Below the pieces are notes generated by a model. That model was not told the origin of the DNA and did not search any database. It saw nothing but the letters and a program-made list of their open reading frames with translations. The translations under genes were made by a program, and so were the position numbers. Of a DNA stretch of 64,000 nt, positions 7,970 through 17,607 are shown in pieces (the stretch's first letter is position 1; each line of letters starts with the position of its first letter). The DNA is from Streptomyces sp. NBC_00237 (GTDB lineage: Bacteria > Actinomycetota > Actinomycetes > Streptomycetales > Streptomycetaceae), in NCBI RefSeq assembly GCF_026342435.1, contig NZ_JAPEMT010000002.1, positions 1,240,001 through 1,304,000 on the forward strand, written 5' to 3'.

Positions 7970-9289
7970 ATGGAACTTCACGGACTGCTCCCGGCACAGC
8001 TCGCCCACACCGGGGCCGCGCTCCTGGCGGTGACCCTGCTGGCGGTCGCCGGGCGGAGCGCGGCCCGGTGGCTTCGGCTGCCCTCGGTCATCGGGGAGGT
8101 GACGGTGGGGTTGCTGGTGGGGCCCCTGGTGCTGGCGCTGTTCGGGCGGGAGCTGTTCGGGGTGATGCTGCCGGGGGCGGTGCTGGAGAACCTCAAGGTG
8201 GTCGGACAGGCCGGTCTCGTGCTCTTCCTGGTGGGGCTGACGCACAAGCTCCGGTCGAACGGTCAGGACGGGCCGGACGGTCAGGACGGGCCTGGCGGGC
8301 CTCGGCCGTCGCGGCGGGCGCTGTCCGCGCTGGCCGGGTGGGCGCTCGTACTGCCCCTGGTGGCGGGGCTGTTGCTGGTCGCGGTGATCGAGGTCAGCGG
8401 GGACGGGGCGGCGCGGGGGACGGCTCCCCTTCCGGCGTTCGTCGTGATGGTGGCCGTGGCCATGTCGATCACGGCGGTGCCCGTGCTGTCCCGGATACTC
8501 GTCGACCGGGGGATGACGGACACGGCCGCCGGGAACCTCGCGCTGGGGGCCGCGCTGGTCATCGACGGGGTCGGGTGGGTGCTGCTCACCGTCGCCGTCG
8601 GGCTGGGTACGGGGCAGGCGGGCGGGCCCGTGGGTGCGGCGCAGGCGCTGCTGTTCGCCGGGGTGGTCGCGCTGGCCCTGCGGGCGGTGCTGCGGGCGGC
8701 CGCCGTACGGCGGTTCTTCGGCGAACGGCCCGGGCTCGCCGCCCCGTTGATCGCCTCGGTGGCCCTGGCGACGGCCCTGGAGACGGAGCGGCTGGGCATG
8801 ACGGCGGTGGTCGGGGCGGCCCTGGTCGGGCTGGGTGTCCCCCGGGGCGGGCAGGGGGCGGAGCCCTGGGAGGGGGCGGTGGCGCGGGTGTCGCGGGCCG
8901 GGCTCGCGCTGACACCGGTGTTCTTCGTGGTGACCGGGGTGACCGTACTGACCGGGGCGTTCGCCGCCACCTCGTGGACGCTGATCGCCGCGACCCTCGT
9001 CCTGGGGCTGGCGGGCAAGCTGACCGGGGGGTACTGGGGGGCGCGGTCCGCCGGTCTCGGGACGGCGGACGCGCTGCGCGTGGGGGCACTGATGAACACC
9101 CGGGGGCTGACCGAGCTGATCGTGCTCCAGGCCGGTCACCGGGCGGGCATCCTGTCCGCTCCCCTGATGCTCGCGCTGGTGGTGATGGCGTTGGTGACCA
9201 CGGCCGCGACCGGGCCGCTGCTCGGGCTGGTGAACCGTACGGCGGGAAGGAGCGGGCCGGTGGACGGGATTGCCGTGCCGGCCCGCTGA
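7970..9289 (+). CDS. CPA2-type cation:proton antiporter
   Basis: A 439-aa integral membrane protein with about 12 hydrophobic segments and the Na+/H+ exchanger fold of the CPA2 (KefB/GerN-like) family. It shows LRLPSVIGEVTVGLLVGPLVL near the N-terminus, a central VAVAMSITAVPVLSRILVDRG segment and MNTRGLTELIVLQAG near the C-terminus. It would exchange Na+ or K+ for H+ across the cytoplasmic membrane. The usual C-terminal TrkA nucleotide-binding domain is absent. A short Gly/Asp/Gln repeat (GQDGPDGQDGPGGP) sits in one loop. The ATG at 7970 gives a normal N-terminus but no convincing ribosome site is visible. It converges with the next small gene. Confidence 0.87.
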   Translation: MELHGLLPAQLAHTGAALLAVTLLAVAGRSAARWLRLPSVIGEVTVGLLVGPLVLALFGRELFGVMLPGAVLENLKVVGQAGLVLFLVGLTHKLRSNGQDGPDGQDGPGGPRPSRRALSALAGWALVLPLVAGLLLVAVIEVSGDGAARGTAPLPAFVVMVAVAMSITAVPVLSRILVDRGMTDTAAGNLALGAALVIDGVGWVLLTVAVGLGTGQAGGPVGAAQALLFAGVVALALRAVLRAAAVRRFFGERPGLAAPLIASVALATALETERLGMTAVVGAALVGLGVPRGGQGAEPWEGAVARVSRAGLALTPVFFVVTGVTVLTGAFAATSWTLIAATLVLGLAGKLTGGYWGARSAGLGTADALRVGALMNTRGLTELIVLQAGHRAGILSAPLMLALVVMALVTTAATGPLLGLVNRTAGRSGPVDGIAVPAR

Positions 9290-9310
9290 GGCCGGGAGCG
9301 ACACAGGGGC

Positions 9311-9335
9311 GGCGGGGCCCGCAACGGGCCCCGCC
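9311..9335. terminator. Hairpin terminator between convergent genes
   Basis: A perfect 11-bp G/C stem (9311-9321 with 9325-9335) with a CAA loop separates the antiporter gene from the minus-strand small membrane gene. Confidence 0.8.
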
Positions 9336-9341
9336 CTCCCG

Positions 9342-9527
9342 TCAGTTGCCGGTGCGGCCTCTGCGTCCGAACGCGAAGTAGAGGCCGAGGAGGACGGCGC
9401 CCACCACGGCGACGATCGCCGTGACCGTGCCACTGGCCAGCGCTCCGACCACGATCAGGATCACCGCGTAGAGGACGGGAAGGATGACGTTCGGGTTGGT
9501 GGCTGCGGTCTGCGGTCGCTGGCTCAT
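9342..9527 (-). CDS. Small membrane protein of unknown function
   Basis: A 61-aa protein with two hydrophobic segments (VILPVLYAVILIVVGALA and VTAIVAVVGAVLLGLYFAFG) joined by a short turn, ending in a basic tail RRGRTGN. The first residues (SQRPQTAATNPN) are polar, suggesting a hairpin in the cytoplasmic membrane. It lies downstream of the NHLM exporter operon on the same strand, about 170 bp away, so it could be read through from it, but similar small proteins are common in Streptomyces housekeeping DNA. Function unknown. Confidence 0.7.
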   Translation of the reverse strand: MSQRPQTAATNPNVILPVLYAVILIVVGALASGTVTAIVAVVGAVLLGLYFAFGRRGRTGN

Positions 9528-9699
9528 GGCGTTGTCCTCTGCTCACTTGTCGGTACGCCGTGCGTGTGGCGGGTGCGGCGTGTGGGGGTGGTGGAACGTG
9601 GGTGATCGTGACACCGGGGCCCGCCCGGCACGGGACACTTTGCGATCTCCTTGCGCTGTGCACGCGTCTCGCCCGGCGGGCGGACACCGGGGGCCGGTG

Positions 9700-12600
9700 T
9701 CATGCCAGTTGGGGGTTGGCCAGGCGGGCGAAGGGGCCGTCCGTCTCCGCGAGGAGTTGTTCGTAGGTGCCCTGCTGGACGATCCGGCCGCCCTCCATGA
9801 CCACGATGCGGTCCGCATCGATGACGGTGGACAGGCGGTGGGCGATGACGAGCCGGGTGGCGTTGAGCTGCCGGGTGCTCTCGGCGACGAGGCTCTGGGT
9901 GGGGTTGTCGAGGGCGCTGGTCGCCTCGTCGAAGAAGACGAGGCGGGGGCGGGCCACCAACGCCCTGGCGATCATGAGGCGTTGGCGCTGGCCGCCGGAG
10001 AGGGTGTTGGTGCCCTCGGACAGGACGGTGTCCATGCCCATCGGCATGGCCCGGATGTCGTCGGCGAGGCCCGCCATCTCCGCGGCCGTCCAGGCGTCGT
10101 CGAGGGTGTGTCCGGCGGAGCCGACGATGTTGGCCTGGATGCCGCCCGGCTGGAGCGCGCCGTTCTGGAGGACGACCCCGCACTGGCGGCGCACCGCCGA
10201 GATGTCCAGCTCGGCGAGGTCCTGGCCGTCGTACAGCACACTCCCGGAGAGCGGGGTCTCGAAGCCGAGCAGCAGGCGCAGCAAGGTGGACTTGCCGCTG
10301 CCCGACGCGCCGACGACGGCGATGAACTCGCCCGGCCGGGCGCTGAGGCTGACGTCGTCGAGGACGAGCGGGCCGTCCTGCCCGTACCGGAAGGAGAGGT
10401 GGGAGACCGCTACGCGGCCGGAGAGGTCGCCGGGGTCGGCCTTGCTGCCGTCGTTCTCGGGGGTCGCTTCCAGGATCGGCGCGAGTTTCTCCAGCATCGG
10501 TACGGTGCCCACGGCCGTGACCGCGGCGGCGGTGAACTGGAGTCCCGCCGACAGCAGCAGGTTGAAGGCGGCGTAGAACGGCAGGAAGGACGCGAGCGGG
10601 ATCTGCCCGTGCAGCAGTCCCGCCGTCACGGCGAACACGATCGCCGAACACACCAGCGGGAAGCCCGCGTTGAAGGTGGTGACCGCGTTCTGGATGCGGC
10701 GGACCCGGGCGGAGAGGGTGTGGCCGTGGGCGGCGAGCCGGGTCCACTCGGCGAAGGCCCGCTCCTCGGCGGCGGCGACGCGCAGCTTGGGCATGGCGGT
10801 GAGCAGCTGGAAGACCATGGCGGACATGGCCTGTTCGTGCCGGTACTCGCGACGGGCCCAGCGCAGTTGGAGGCGTCCGGTGACGGCGGCGACGAGGACG
10901 CCGAAGCCGGTGAGGGCGACGGCGAGCAGGGCCAGGCGTACGTCGTAGAAGAAGACCAGCGTGAGGTTGGCGAGGCCGGTCGTCAGGGCGAGTACGGCGG
11001 TGGTGAGCATGCCGGAGAGGAGTTCCTGGGCGGCGGTGACACCCAGGACGGTGGTGCCGAGTTCACCGGTGGAGTAGCGGGTGAAGAAGGCGGCGGGGAG
11101 GGAGAGGAGGCGGTTCCAGAGTCCGGCCTGCATGGCGGCGCCCGCCCGGCTCTCCATCCGGAGTACGGCGAGGTTCTGGACGACGGAGAGGGCGGCGGTC
11201 ACCAGGCCCGAGGCCATGACGACCAGCGCGCCCTGCACGATGAGGTCGCGGGCGGCGGCGGTGACGAAGGTCCCCAGGACCTTGCCGGTCATCACCGGGA
11301 TGACCAGCCCGATCAGGGCGACCAGGACGGCGGTCACGGCGAATCTGGCCAGGTCACGGCCGTGCCCGAGAGACGGTGAGAGGCCGAAGCGCAGCAGGCT
11401 CGGGACGTCCCGGACGGTTTCAGGGAGGGGGCGGTAGAGGACGACGGCCTGGTTGCGCAGGAGGGGGGCGGTGCCGTCGGTGACGGGGGTGATGCGGCCG
11501 TCGTCGACCATGACGTAGCCGTGGCCCAGCGGCAGGAGCGCGACGGGGCGGCCCGCCGTGCGGTAGCCGACCATGGGGCCGAGGTCGGTGGCCCACCAGC
11601 GGCCGTCGACGCGGACGGTACGGGTGCGCACCCCTGAGGCGAGGGCGATGGCGCGCAGGTCGTCGCCGTCGGACCTGCGCTGTCCGCTGCCGCGTACGGG
11701 AGGCCGTACGGAGAAGCCCTGTCGGGACGCGACCAGGCGGACGGCGGCGAGGAGGGGCGGGTCGGCGGCGACGTCGGCGAGCCGGACGCGGGCCTCGGTG
11801 TCGTGCAGGACGGCGTCGAAGCTGCGGACGGTGCTGGACAGGACGGCGTCGTCCTTGGCCGCGCGCACCGCGAGTTCGGTGCTTTCGCGGGTGCGCAGGA
11901 CGGCGATGCGGTGGTCGACGGTGGCGCGCAGCCGCGCGGCGTGCTCGGTGAGCACGGCGACGAGGCGGCCCTGGCGGTAGACGTCGAGGAGGGAGGCGGT
12001 GGTGAGGCGGGCGGGGGTGCGGGCGCGCAGCCAGTCGCGTTCGGTGAGGCAGACCACGGCTCCGGGGCCCGCAGGCTCTAGGGGCAGTGCGTCGGTCTCG
12101 GTGCCCGGGTTGTCGGGGGTGCCGTTCTCGGTGGCCGGGTCGCCGAGGTCGAGCTGCCCCGACACCACGCGGACGAAGCGCAGACCGTCGACGGACCGGG
12201 TCACGGCGCGCTCGGCGAGCTCGGTGGTCCCGGACGGGCCGAGGGAGGTGAACTGGCGGGGCGGCAGCGAGCCGGGGAGGGCCCCGGCGAGGGCGGTGAG
12301 GCCGTCGGTGAGCCCGTCGAGGAGGCGGGCGTGGTCCAGTTCGACGGGGCGGGTGCCGGGGGGCTGCGGGAGGGTGGCGCGGCCCGCCCGGATGTCGTCC
12401 AGTACGGACAGGGGCAGTGGGGTGAGCCGGGAGTCGAGCACGGGCCGGGCGACGACGGTGTGCCGCCGGGTGTCGGAGGTCCCGCAGAGCAGCAGGGCCC
12501 CGGCCTCGGCGCGGCACAGGAAGTGGCGGCGTCCGGCGCGGTCGGTGTCGGTGCCCCGGTCGACGGCGAAGAGGTCGGCGGCCCCCGACTCGACGTAGAG

Positions 12601-12732
12601 GAGCTGGTCGGGGGCGTCGAGGCAGAAGGTGCGGGTGGGGGCAGGGAGGGGGGCTGGTGCTGGGGTCGGGGCGGGGGCTGGTGCTGAGGCTGGGACGGGG
12701 GCTGGTGCTGGGGTCGGGGCGGGGGTGTTCAC
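9700..12732 (-). CDS. NHLM-type RiPP export ABC transporter, permease/ATPase subunit
   Basis: A 1010-aa protein of the NHLM (nitrile hydratase leader microcin) export family, the partner of the peptidase-containing ABC protein. After a Pro/Ala repeat N-terminus (TPAPAPVPASAPAPAP) come a long cytoplasmic region of the type seen in these subunits (about 40-450), a six-helix membrane domain (about 460-740) and an ATPase domain with Walker A GASGSGKS near 807, LSGGQRQR near 914 and LVFFDEATSALDN. It lacks the C39 peptidase. Its ATG overlaps the end of the preceding gene (ATGA, 12729-12732), so the two subunits are translationally coupled. It would power export of the mature peptide. Confidence 0.9.
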   Translation of the reverse strand: MNTPAPTPAPAPVPASAPAPAPTPAPAPLPAPTRTFCLDAPDQLLYVESGAADLFAVDRGTDTDRAGRRHFLCRAEAGALLLCGTSDTRRHTVVARPVLDSRLTPLPLSVLDDIRAGRATLPQPPGTRPVELDHARLLDGLTDGLTALAGALPGSLPPRQFTSLGPSGTTELAERAVTRSVDGLRFVRVVSGQLDLGDPATENGTPDNPGTETDALPLEPAGPGAVVCLTERDWLRARTPARLTTASLLDVYRQGRLVAVLTEHAARLRATVDHRIAVLRTRESTELAVRAAKDDAVLSSTVRSFDAVLHDTEARVRLADVAADPPLLAAVRLVASRQGFSVRPPVRGSGQRRSDGDDLRAIALASGVRTRTVRVDGRWWATDLGPMVGYRTAGRPVALLPLGHGYVMVDDGRITPVTDGTAPLLRNQAVVLYRPLPETVRDVPSLLRFGLSPSLGHGRDLARFAVTAVLVALIGLVIPVMTGKVLGTFVTAAARDLIVQGALVVMASGLVTAALSVVQNLAVLRMESRAGAAMQAGLWNRLLSLPAAFFTRYSTGELGTTVLGVTAAQELLSGMLTTAVLALTTGLANLTLVFFYDVRLALLAVALTGFGVLVAAVTGRLQLRWARREYRHEQAMSAMVFQLLTAMPKLRVAAAEERAFAEWTRLAAHGHTLSARVRRIQNAVTTFNAGFPLVCSAIVFAVTAGLLHGQIPLASFLPFYAAFNLLLSAGLQFTAAAVTAVGTVPMLEKLAPILEATPENDGSKADPGDLSGRVAVSHLSFRYGQDGPLVLDDVSLSARPGEFIAVVGASGSGKSTLLRLLLGFETPLSGSVLYDGQDLAELDISAVRRQCGVVLQNGALQPGGIQANIVGSAGHTLDDAWTAAEMAGLADDIRAMPMGMDTVLSEGTNTLSGGQRQRLMIARALVARPRLVFFDEATSALDNPTQSLVAESTRQLNATRLVIAHRLSTVIDADRIVVMEGGRIVQQGTYEQLLAETDGPFARLANPQLA

Positions 12733-15074
12733 AGGGCGTCACGCTCCCCCGCCGTGCTCGACTCGAAGAGCGACGCGTAGTTGCCGCCCGCTGCGACGAG
12801 TTCGTCGTGGGTGCCGCGTTCGGCGACCCTGCCCCGGTCGAGTACGACGATCTCGTCGGCGTCGCGGACCGTGGACAGGCGGTGGGCGATGATCAGGCAG
12901 GCGCAGCCCCGGCGGCGCAGGTTGTCCATGACGGTCCGTTCGGTGGCGGGGTCCAGGGCGCTGGTCGCTTCGTCGAGGACCAGGAGGGTGGGGCGGGCGG
13001 CCAGGGCGCGGGCCAGTTCGAGGCGTTGGCGCTGGCCGCCGCTGAAGTTGCCGCCGTGTTCCCAGACGGTGGCGTTGAGGCCGCCGGGGCGGGCCATGAC
13101 CTCGTCGAAGACCGCGGCGTCGTGCAGCGCGTCGAGGACGACCTCGTCGGGGACCGTGTCGTCCCAGAGGGTCAGGTTGTCGCGGACCGTACCGGCGAAG
13201 AGGGCGATGTCCTGGTCGACGTACGCCATGGAGGCGGCGAGGACGGTGCGGCCGATCTCCTCGCGGGGGCGGCCGCCGAGCAGGATCCGGCCGGAACGGG
13301 GCTCGTACAGGCCGGTCAGGAGGCGGCCGACGGTGGACTTTCCGCTGCCGGAGCCGCCGACGATCGCCGTGCGGGAGCCGGGGGCGACGGTGAGGCTGAG
13401 GCCGGTGACGACGGGTGGGGCGAGGGGGCCGTAGCCGAAGGTGACGTCGTGGAGGGTGAGTTCGCCGTCGAGGCGGTTGGCGGGGGTGTCGCCGGGGCCC
13501 GGGGGCGCGTTCCTGGCGGGCGCGGCGGGCGAACCCTTGACGAGTGCGGCGGGTGAGTCCGCGACGGGAGGGTCGAAGATGCGGGCCTGGGGGTACTTCT
13601 CGACGTCGTGGATGCGCTTGAGGTCGGCGTCCAGGTCCTGGAGGCGGCTGCCCAGGTTGGTGAGCTGGGTGACCGGGCGGCTGAGGGCCGCCAGCAGGGT
13701 CTGGAACGTGAGGAGGAGGCCGACGCTCAGCGCGCCGTCGACCACGCGCAGACCGCCGACGAGGAGGAGCACGCCGATGTTGACGACGGCGAGCAGCGGC
13801 GGGACGACGATGAGGACGGCCGTGGCCTGGCCCAGGCGTTGCTGCGCGGAGGTGACCTTGGCGAGGAAGCCCGCCCAGCGGGTGAAGGCGTCGGGTTCGG
13901 CTCCGGTCGCCTTGACCGACTCGATGGTGGAGAGGGTCGCGAAGGTGGTGCCGACCAGGTTGCCCCGGTCCGTGCGCAACGCGCCGACGGCGTCCTTGCG
14001 GGAGCGGGCGACCAGTTGGAGGACGACCACGTTGAGGGCTACGGACGACAGGCCGATCGCGCCGAGCAGGGCGTCGTAGCGGAGCATCAGGCCGCCGTAG
14101 AAGACGACCAGGATCAGGTTGATCACGGTGGCGGCGAGGTCGCGGGAGAGGATCATCGCGACGGTGTCGTTGCCCGCGACCCGCTTGGCGACCTCGGCGG
14201 GCCTGCGCTGGAGGAAGAACTCGATGGGCAGGCGCAGCAGATGCCGGAAGAAGCGGGCCGAGCCGATCAGGCCCGCACGGATCTCCATCCGGAGCAGGTA
14301 GTGCTGCTGGACGGAGGTCAGGACGAAGATCATCAGGGCGGTGCCCGACATGGCCCCGAGCAGGGGCAGCACCCCGCCCGTGGAGCCGGCTCCGATGATC
14401 CGGTCGATGAAGACGCGCTGGTAGGCGGCCCCGATGATGCCGGGGACGACGAGGAGCAGGCTCGCCAGGAGGACCAGCGGGAGCGCCCGGCCCGACGGCA
14501 GACGGCGGCCGAGCAGGGCGGCGGCGGTGGAGGTGCGGCGTCCGCCGGGGCGGAAGTCGGGGCCCGGCTCGAAGGTGAGCATGATCCCGGTGAAGCCCGA
14601 GTCGAACTCCGCCCACTCCATCAGGCGCGGCCCGCCCGCCGGGTCGTTGACGGCGACCAGGGTCCGGCCGAAGCGGGTGGAGATGCCCTCGACCACCATG
14701 AAGTGCTGGAAGGCCCAGAAGATGATCACGGGTCCCGTCTGGGCGCGCAGCAGGTCCACCTCGGCCTGGAAGCCTCGGGCGACCATGCCGAAGGAGCGGG
14801 CGGCGGCGATCAGCGAGCTGGCCTTGGCGCCGTCCCGGGAGACGCCGCACAGGGCGCGCAGCTCCTCCAGGGGTACGTGGCGTCCGTAGTGGGCCAGCAC
14901 CATGGCGAGGCTGGCCGCGCCGCACTCGACGGACTCCATCTGGAGGACGGTCGGCACGCGGTGGGCCCTGCGCCTGGCCCGCCTCCGGGCCCGGGACGCG
15001 GCGCGGCGGGGGCGGCGTACGGCCTCCGGCTGCGGGACGGGGGACGGCTTCGGGGGGATCTTCGTGTCGGTCAT
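12729..15074 (-). CDS. Peptidase-containing ABC exporter (C39, NHLP bacteriocin type)
   Basis: A 781-aa PCAT. The N-terminal C39 cysteine protease domain holds the oxyanion Gln45, catalytic Cys51 (QMESVECGAASLAMVLAHYG), His124 (QHFMVVEG) and Asp144 (VNDPAGG). It should remove the leader from the modified precursor at a double-glycine-like site while the membrane domain (about 200-500) and ATPase domain (Walker A GGSGSGKS near 568; FSGGQRQR near 677; LLVLDEATSALDP near 697) export the product. An Arg-rich stretch precedes the protease. It forms an operon with the upstream adaptor (15-bp gap) and overlaps the second transporter subunit. The likely cut site in the precursor at 32471 is VAAG/CNY. 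Confidence 0.92.
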   Translation of the reverse strand: MTDTKIPPKPSPVPQPEAVRRPRRAASRARRRARRRAHRVPTVLQMESVECGAASLAMVLAHYGRHVPLEELRALCGVSRDGAKASSLIAAARSFGMVARGFQAEVDLLRAQTGPVIIFWAFQHFMVVEGISTRFGRTLVAVNDPAGGPRLMEWAEFDSGFTGIMLTFEPGPDFRPGGRRTSTAAALLGRRLPSGRALPLVLLASLLLVVPGIIGAAYQRVFIDRIIGAGSTGGVLPLLGAMSGTALMIFVLTSVQQHYLLRMEIRAGLIGSARFFRHLLRLPIEFFLQRRPAEVAKRVAGNDTVAMILSRDLAATVINLILVVFYGGLMLRYDALLGAIGLSSVALNVVVLQLVARSRKDAVGALRTDRGNLVGTTFATLSTIESVKATGAEPDAFTRWAGFLAKVTSAQQRLGQATAVLIVVPPLLAVVNIGVLLLVGGLRVVDGALSVGLLLTFQTLLAALSRPVTQLTNLGSRLQDLDADLKRIHDVEKYPQARIFDPPVADSPAALVKGSPAAPARNAPPGPGDTPANRLDGELTLHDVTFGYGPLAPPVVTGLSLTVAPGSRTAIVGGSGSGKSTVGRLLTGLYEPRSGRILLGGRPREEIGRTVLAASMAYVDQDIALFAGTVRDNLTLWDDTVPDEVVLDALHDAAVFDEVMARPGGLNATVWEHGGNFSGGQRQRLELARALAARPTLLVLDEATSALDPATERTVMDNLRRRGCACLIIAHRLSTVRDADEIVVLDRGRVAERGTHDELVAAGGNYASLFESSTAGERDAL

Positions 15075-15089
15075 CGGGGCCTCCTCGGC

Positions 15090-15902
15090 TCAGCGGCCCA
15101 GGACCAGGTCGAACGGCGACTGGGTGCGCAGCTCGATCGAGGCCGTGACCGACGTCTGTGAAGCGAGCGCGACGGGCGGGGTGTGGGTGGTCGACCAGGT
15201 GTAGCCGGACGCCGATTCCCGGTCGCGGATCAGGTCCACGGTGACCAGCCTCGGGGCCTGGCCCCTGTGGTAGCCGTCGGCCGCGAGGTCGCCGCCGACC
15301 AGCGAGGCGAGGGCCTCCTTAGTGAGCGGGTACGGGTCGATCCGGGCGACCTTCCCGCGCAGCAGGCCGTACGCGGCCGGGGGCGCGGTCGACACGGACA
15401 GTGAGACGGGACGGCCGGGGGCCAGCCGGGCGGCCTGGTCGGCGGGGACGAAGACCAGGGCGACGAGGCGGTCGCCCGGCAGGTCGGTGCGTTCGACGGT
15501 GGCGAGGGTGGCGCCGACCCGGACGAGCTGGCCGCTGGTCATGGTGGCGCTGATGACCTTTCCGGCGAACGGGCTGGTGACGGTGCGCACCCTTCCCGCG
15601 TCGTCCGTCAGGCGGGCGACGGGCTGGCCCGCGCTCACTTCCTGGGCGGGGCGCACGAGCAGTTCGCGGGCCATCCCCGTGTAGGGGCTCTGCACTTGGC
15701 TGGTTCCGGCGGGGTGGCTGAGGACGCCCGGGGCGTCGACGGTGACGTCGAGGCGGGCGAACGCGGCCCAGACGCAGGCCCCTGCCATCACGATCATGAC
15801 GACGAAGACGGCGATCCAGCCTCGGGGCGCGGCGAGCAGGACCGGTGCGTCCAGCTCGTCGGGTTCCCGCTTGCGCTGCAAAGCCTGGTAGCGGAACTGC
15901 AC
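15090..15902 (-). CDS. HlyD-like secretion adaptor (NHLP system)
   Basis: A 270-aa membrane-fusion-type adaptor: one N-terminal transmembrane helix (GWIAVFVVMIVMAGACVWAAFARL) and an extracytoplasmic biotinyl-lipoyl-like beta region (QSPYTGMARELLVRPAQEVSAGQPVARL; TSPFAGKVISATMTSGQLVRVGATLATV). In this Gram-positive setting it would link the two ABC subunits to the cell envelope. The GTG at 15902 is chosen because GGGGGGAGAG precedes it by about 6 nt. It lies 31 bp after SagB and 15 bp before the C39 exporter, in the same operon. Confidence 0.87.
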   Translation of the reverse strand: MQFRYQALQRKREPDELDAPVLLAAPRGWIAVFVVMIVMAGACVWAAFARLDVTVDAPGVLSHPAGTSQVQSPYTGMARELLVRPAQEVSAGQPVARLTDDAGRVRTVTSPFAGKVISATMTSGQLVRVGATLATVERTDLPGDRLVALVFVPADQAARLAPGRPVSLSVSTAPPAAYGLLRGKVARIDPYPLTKEALASLVGGDLAADGYHRGQAPRLVTVDLIRDRESASGYTWSTTHTPPVALASQTSVTASIELRTQSPFDLVLGR

Positions 15903-15933
15903 GGTGGTCTCTCCCCCCACAAGTCGTACGGTG

Positions 15934-17478
15934 TCAGTCGCCTGCGGCGGCCGGGGTGTGCTCGGCGTGCCCTTCTTCGGCGGGGCTCTGGTCGTCGGTG
16001 GGGCTCTGGTCGTGGGCGGGGCTCTGGTCGTGGGCGAGGCTCTGCGGGCGGCTGCCCAGCACGAGTTCGCCGACGGTCCCTTCGAGGAGCGGGTCGAGTC
16101 CGGTGGCGGCGGCGAACGCGGACGTGTCCCCGCCGCCCAGCCCGCATACGGCCAGCCCCATCGCGGTGCCCACGAGATAGAACGTCTGGTACAGCACGCC
16201 GACGTGCTTGAGGATCAGGGGATAGGCGACCGTCTCGTACTTCCACAGCACCCGGCCGAAGCGGGCCGCGACGAGCAGCACGACCTGGGGGGCTGCGGCC
16301 ATCATGGCGGCGTCCCCTGCCTCCTTGACCAGGGGTGCGGTCAACGGGCCGGCGGGCGTGACGAGTTCGAGTTCGTGGCGGTCGGACGCGTAGCGGTAGA
16401 GGCCGGGTTCGAGTCCTTCGACGTGCGAGACGAGCGGGTAGACGTCCAGCTCGTGCAGCGAGCCCCCGGCGGGGACCGGCCGGTCGGCGAGTTCCTGGCC
16501 GTCGCTGCCGGTGATGGTGGAGCGGATGCGTACGGTCCGGTAGAGGAGTTCGGCGAGCTGGGCGAGGGTGAGCGGGGCGTCGGCGTCGTGCTCGCGGATC
16601 GAGGAGCGCTCCTCCAGCACCTGGGTGAGGGAGGGGTCCTTCGCGGAGACCGCTTCGAGGTCGGGCTCCGGGAGCGGCACCCGCCGTCTGTCCCCCGGCT
16701 CCACGGCGACGGGCAGCGGCTCGAAGCAGTCGGCGTGCCGGTAGGTGCCGCCGTAGCCGGGGGCCGACGCCGGGACGCGCGTACGGGTGTGGAAGGCGAG
16801 GTCGACGGGGTCCCACTGGACGCTGCCGCGCGACCCGGACTCCGGGTCGTCGTCGGGGCCGCCCGGCGCGAGGGCCCCGGCGGTGGCCAGCAGGCGCAGC
16901 ACGGGGACGGGAACACCGTCGGTCCAGGTGCCGAGCCGGGCGAGGAACGGCGCTGCCTCGTCGGTGAGTTGTACGGAGAGGGGGCTGCCGGGGGCCTGGA
17001 GGACGAGGCCGCCCTCGGCGGGGCGGATCAGCGCGTGGCGGGTGAGACGGGCGGGCCCTGCGGGGGCGGGCTTGAGGGCCGTACCGCCCCGGCCGACGAG
17101 GGTGAGGCGGGCGAGGAGGGGGCCGTACGGAGCCTCGACGGAACCGCCGTGGCGGGCATCCTCGTGGAGGGCGTCCCCGTAGCGGACGCCCCCGTACACC
17201 GCGTGCTCGAACAGGCCCGTCGAGTCGAGCCTCGCGCGCAGCATCTGCCAGCGCAGCAGGCCCGTTTCACCGTCCCGGGCGACGACGAGGGCGCTGGTCC
17301 GCGCCTCGGTGAGGTCGCCGTCGGCGAGGGCGCTCAGGGCGGCCAGGGCTCCGGGAGTCAGCCCCTTGAGGCGCAGTTCGCCGAGGCGGGTGGTGAGGAC
17401 CTGGCCGTCGAGGGTGGTGCCGGGGATCAGTCGGTAGGTGCCGGTGTACGTGGTGGGTGCTGGCGCTGTGGTGGTCAT
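15934..17478 (-). CDS. SagB-type FMN azoline dehydrogenase
   Basis: A 514-aa SagB-family peptide dehydrogenase, the FMN enzyme that oxidises thiazolines/oxazolines to thiazoles/oxazoles on a TOMM precursor. The N-terminal third (about 1-250) is the less conserved SagB extension. The nitroreductase-like domain shows RSSIREHD, AGGSLHELDVYP and the helix KYETVAYPLILKHVGVLYQT with the lysine-tyrosine pair typical of SagB. The C-terminus carries an extra repeat of DQSP units (HDQSPAHDQSPTDDQSP) not expected in the family. It follows the cyclodehydratase gene by 129 bp and is just upstream of the export genes. Confidence 0.92.
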   Translation of the reverse strand: MTTTAPAPTTYTGTYRLIPGTTLDGQVLTTRLGELRLKGLTPGALAALSALADGDLTEARTSALVVARDGETGLLRWQMLRARLDSTGLFEHAVYGGVRYGDALHEDARHGGSVEAPYGPLLARLTLVGRGGTALKPAPAGPARLTRHALIRPAEGGLVLQAPGSPLSVQLTDEAAPFLARLGTWTDGVPVPVLRLLATAGALAPGGPDDDPESGSRGSVQWDPVDLAFHTRTRVPASAPGYGGTYRHADCFEPLPVAVEPGDRRRVPLPEPDLEAVSAKDPSLTQVLEERSSIREHDADAPLTLAQLAELLYRTVRIRSTITGSDGQELADRPVPAGGSLHELDVYPLVSHVEGLEPGLYRYASDRHELELVTPAGPLTAPLVKEAGDAAMMAAAPQVVLLVAARFGRVLWKYETVAYPLILKHVGVLYQTFYLVGTAMGLAVCGLGGGDTSAFAAATGLDPLLEGTVGELVLGSRPQSLAHDQSPAHDQSPTDDQSPAEEGHAEHTPAAAGD

Positions 17479-17548
17479 GGCTTCCCCGCCCTGAGAGGAG
17501 GCGGGTCACGGCAGTGCCGTGACCCGCCCGTGCGACGCGACGACATCC

Positions 17549-17586
17549 GCGGACGATCGGACGACGTGCGGACGATCGGACGACGT
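17549..17586. repeat. 19-bp tandem repeat between ycaO and sagB genes
   Basis: GCGGACGATCGGACGACGT is repeated exactly at 17549-17567 and 17568-17586, with a truncated copy near 17600 at the ycaO stop codon. It occupies most of the 129-bp gap between cyclodehydratase and dehydrogenase genes. It could be an mRNA structural spacer or a regulator site; nothing more can be said. Confidence 0.6.
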
Positions 17587-17607
17587 ACGGAGGACGTACG
17601 CGGACGA

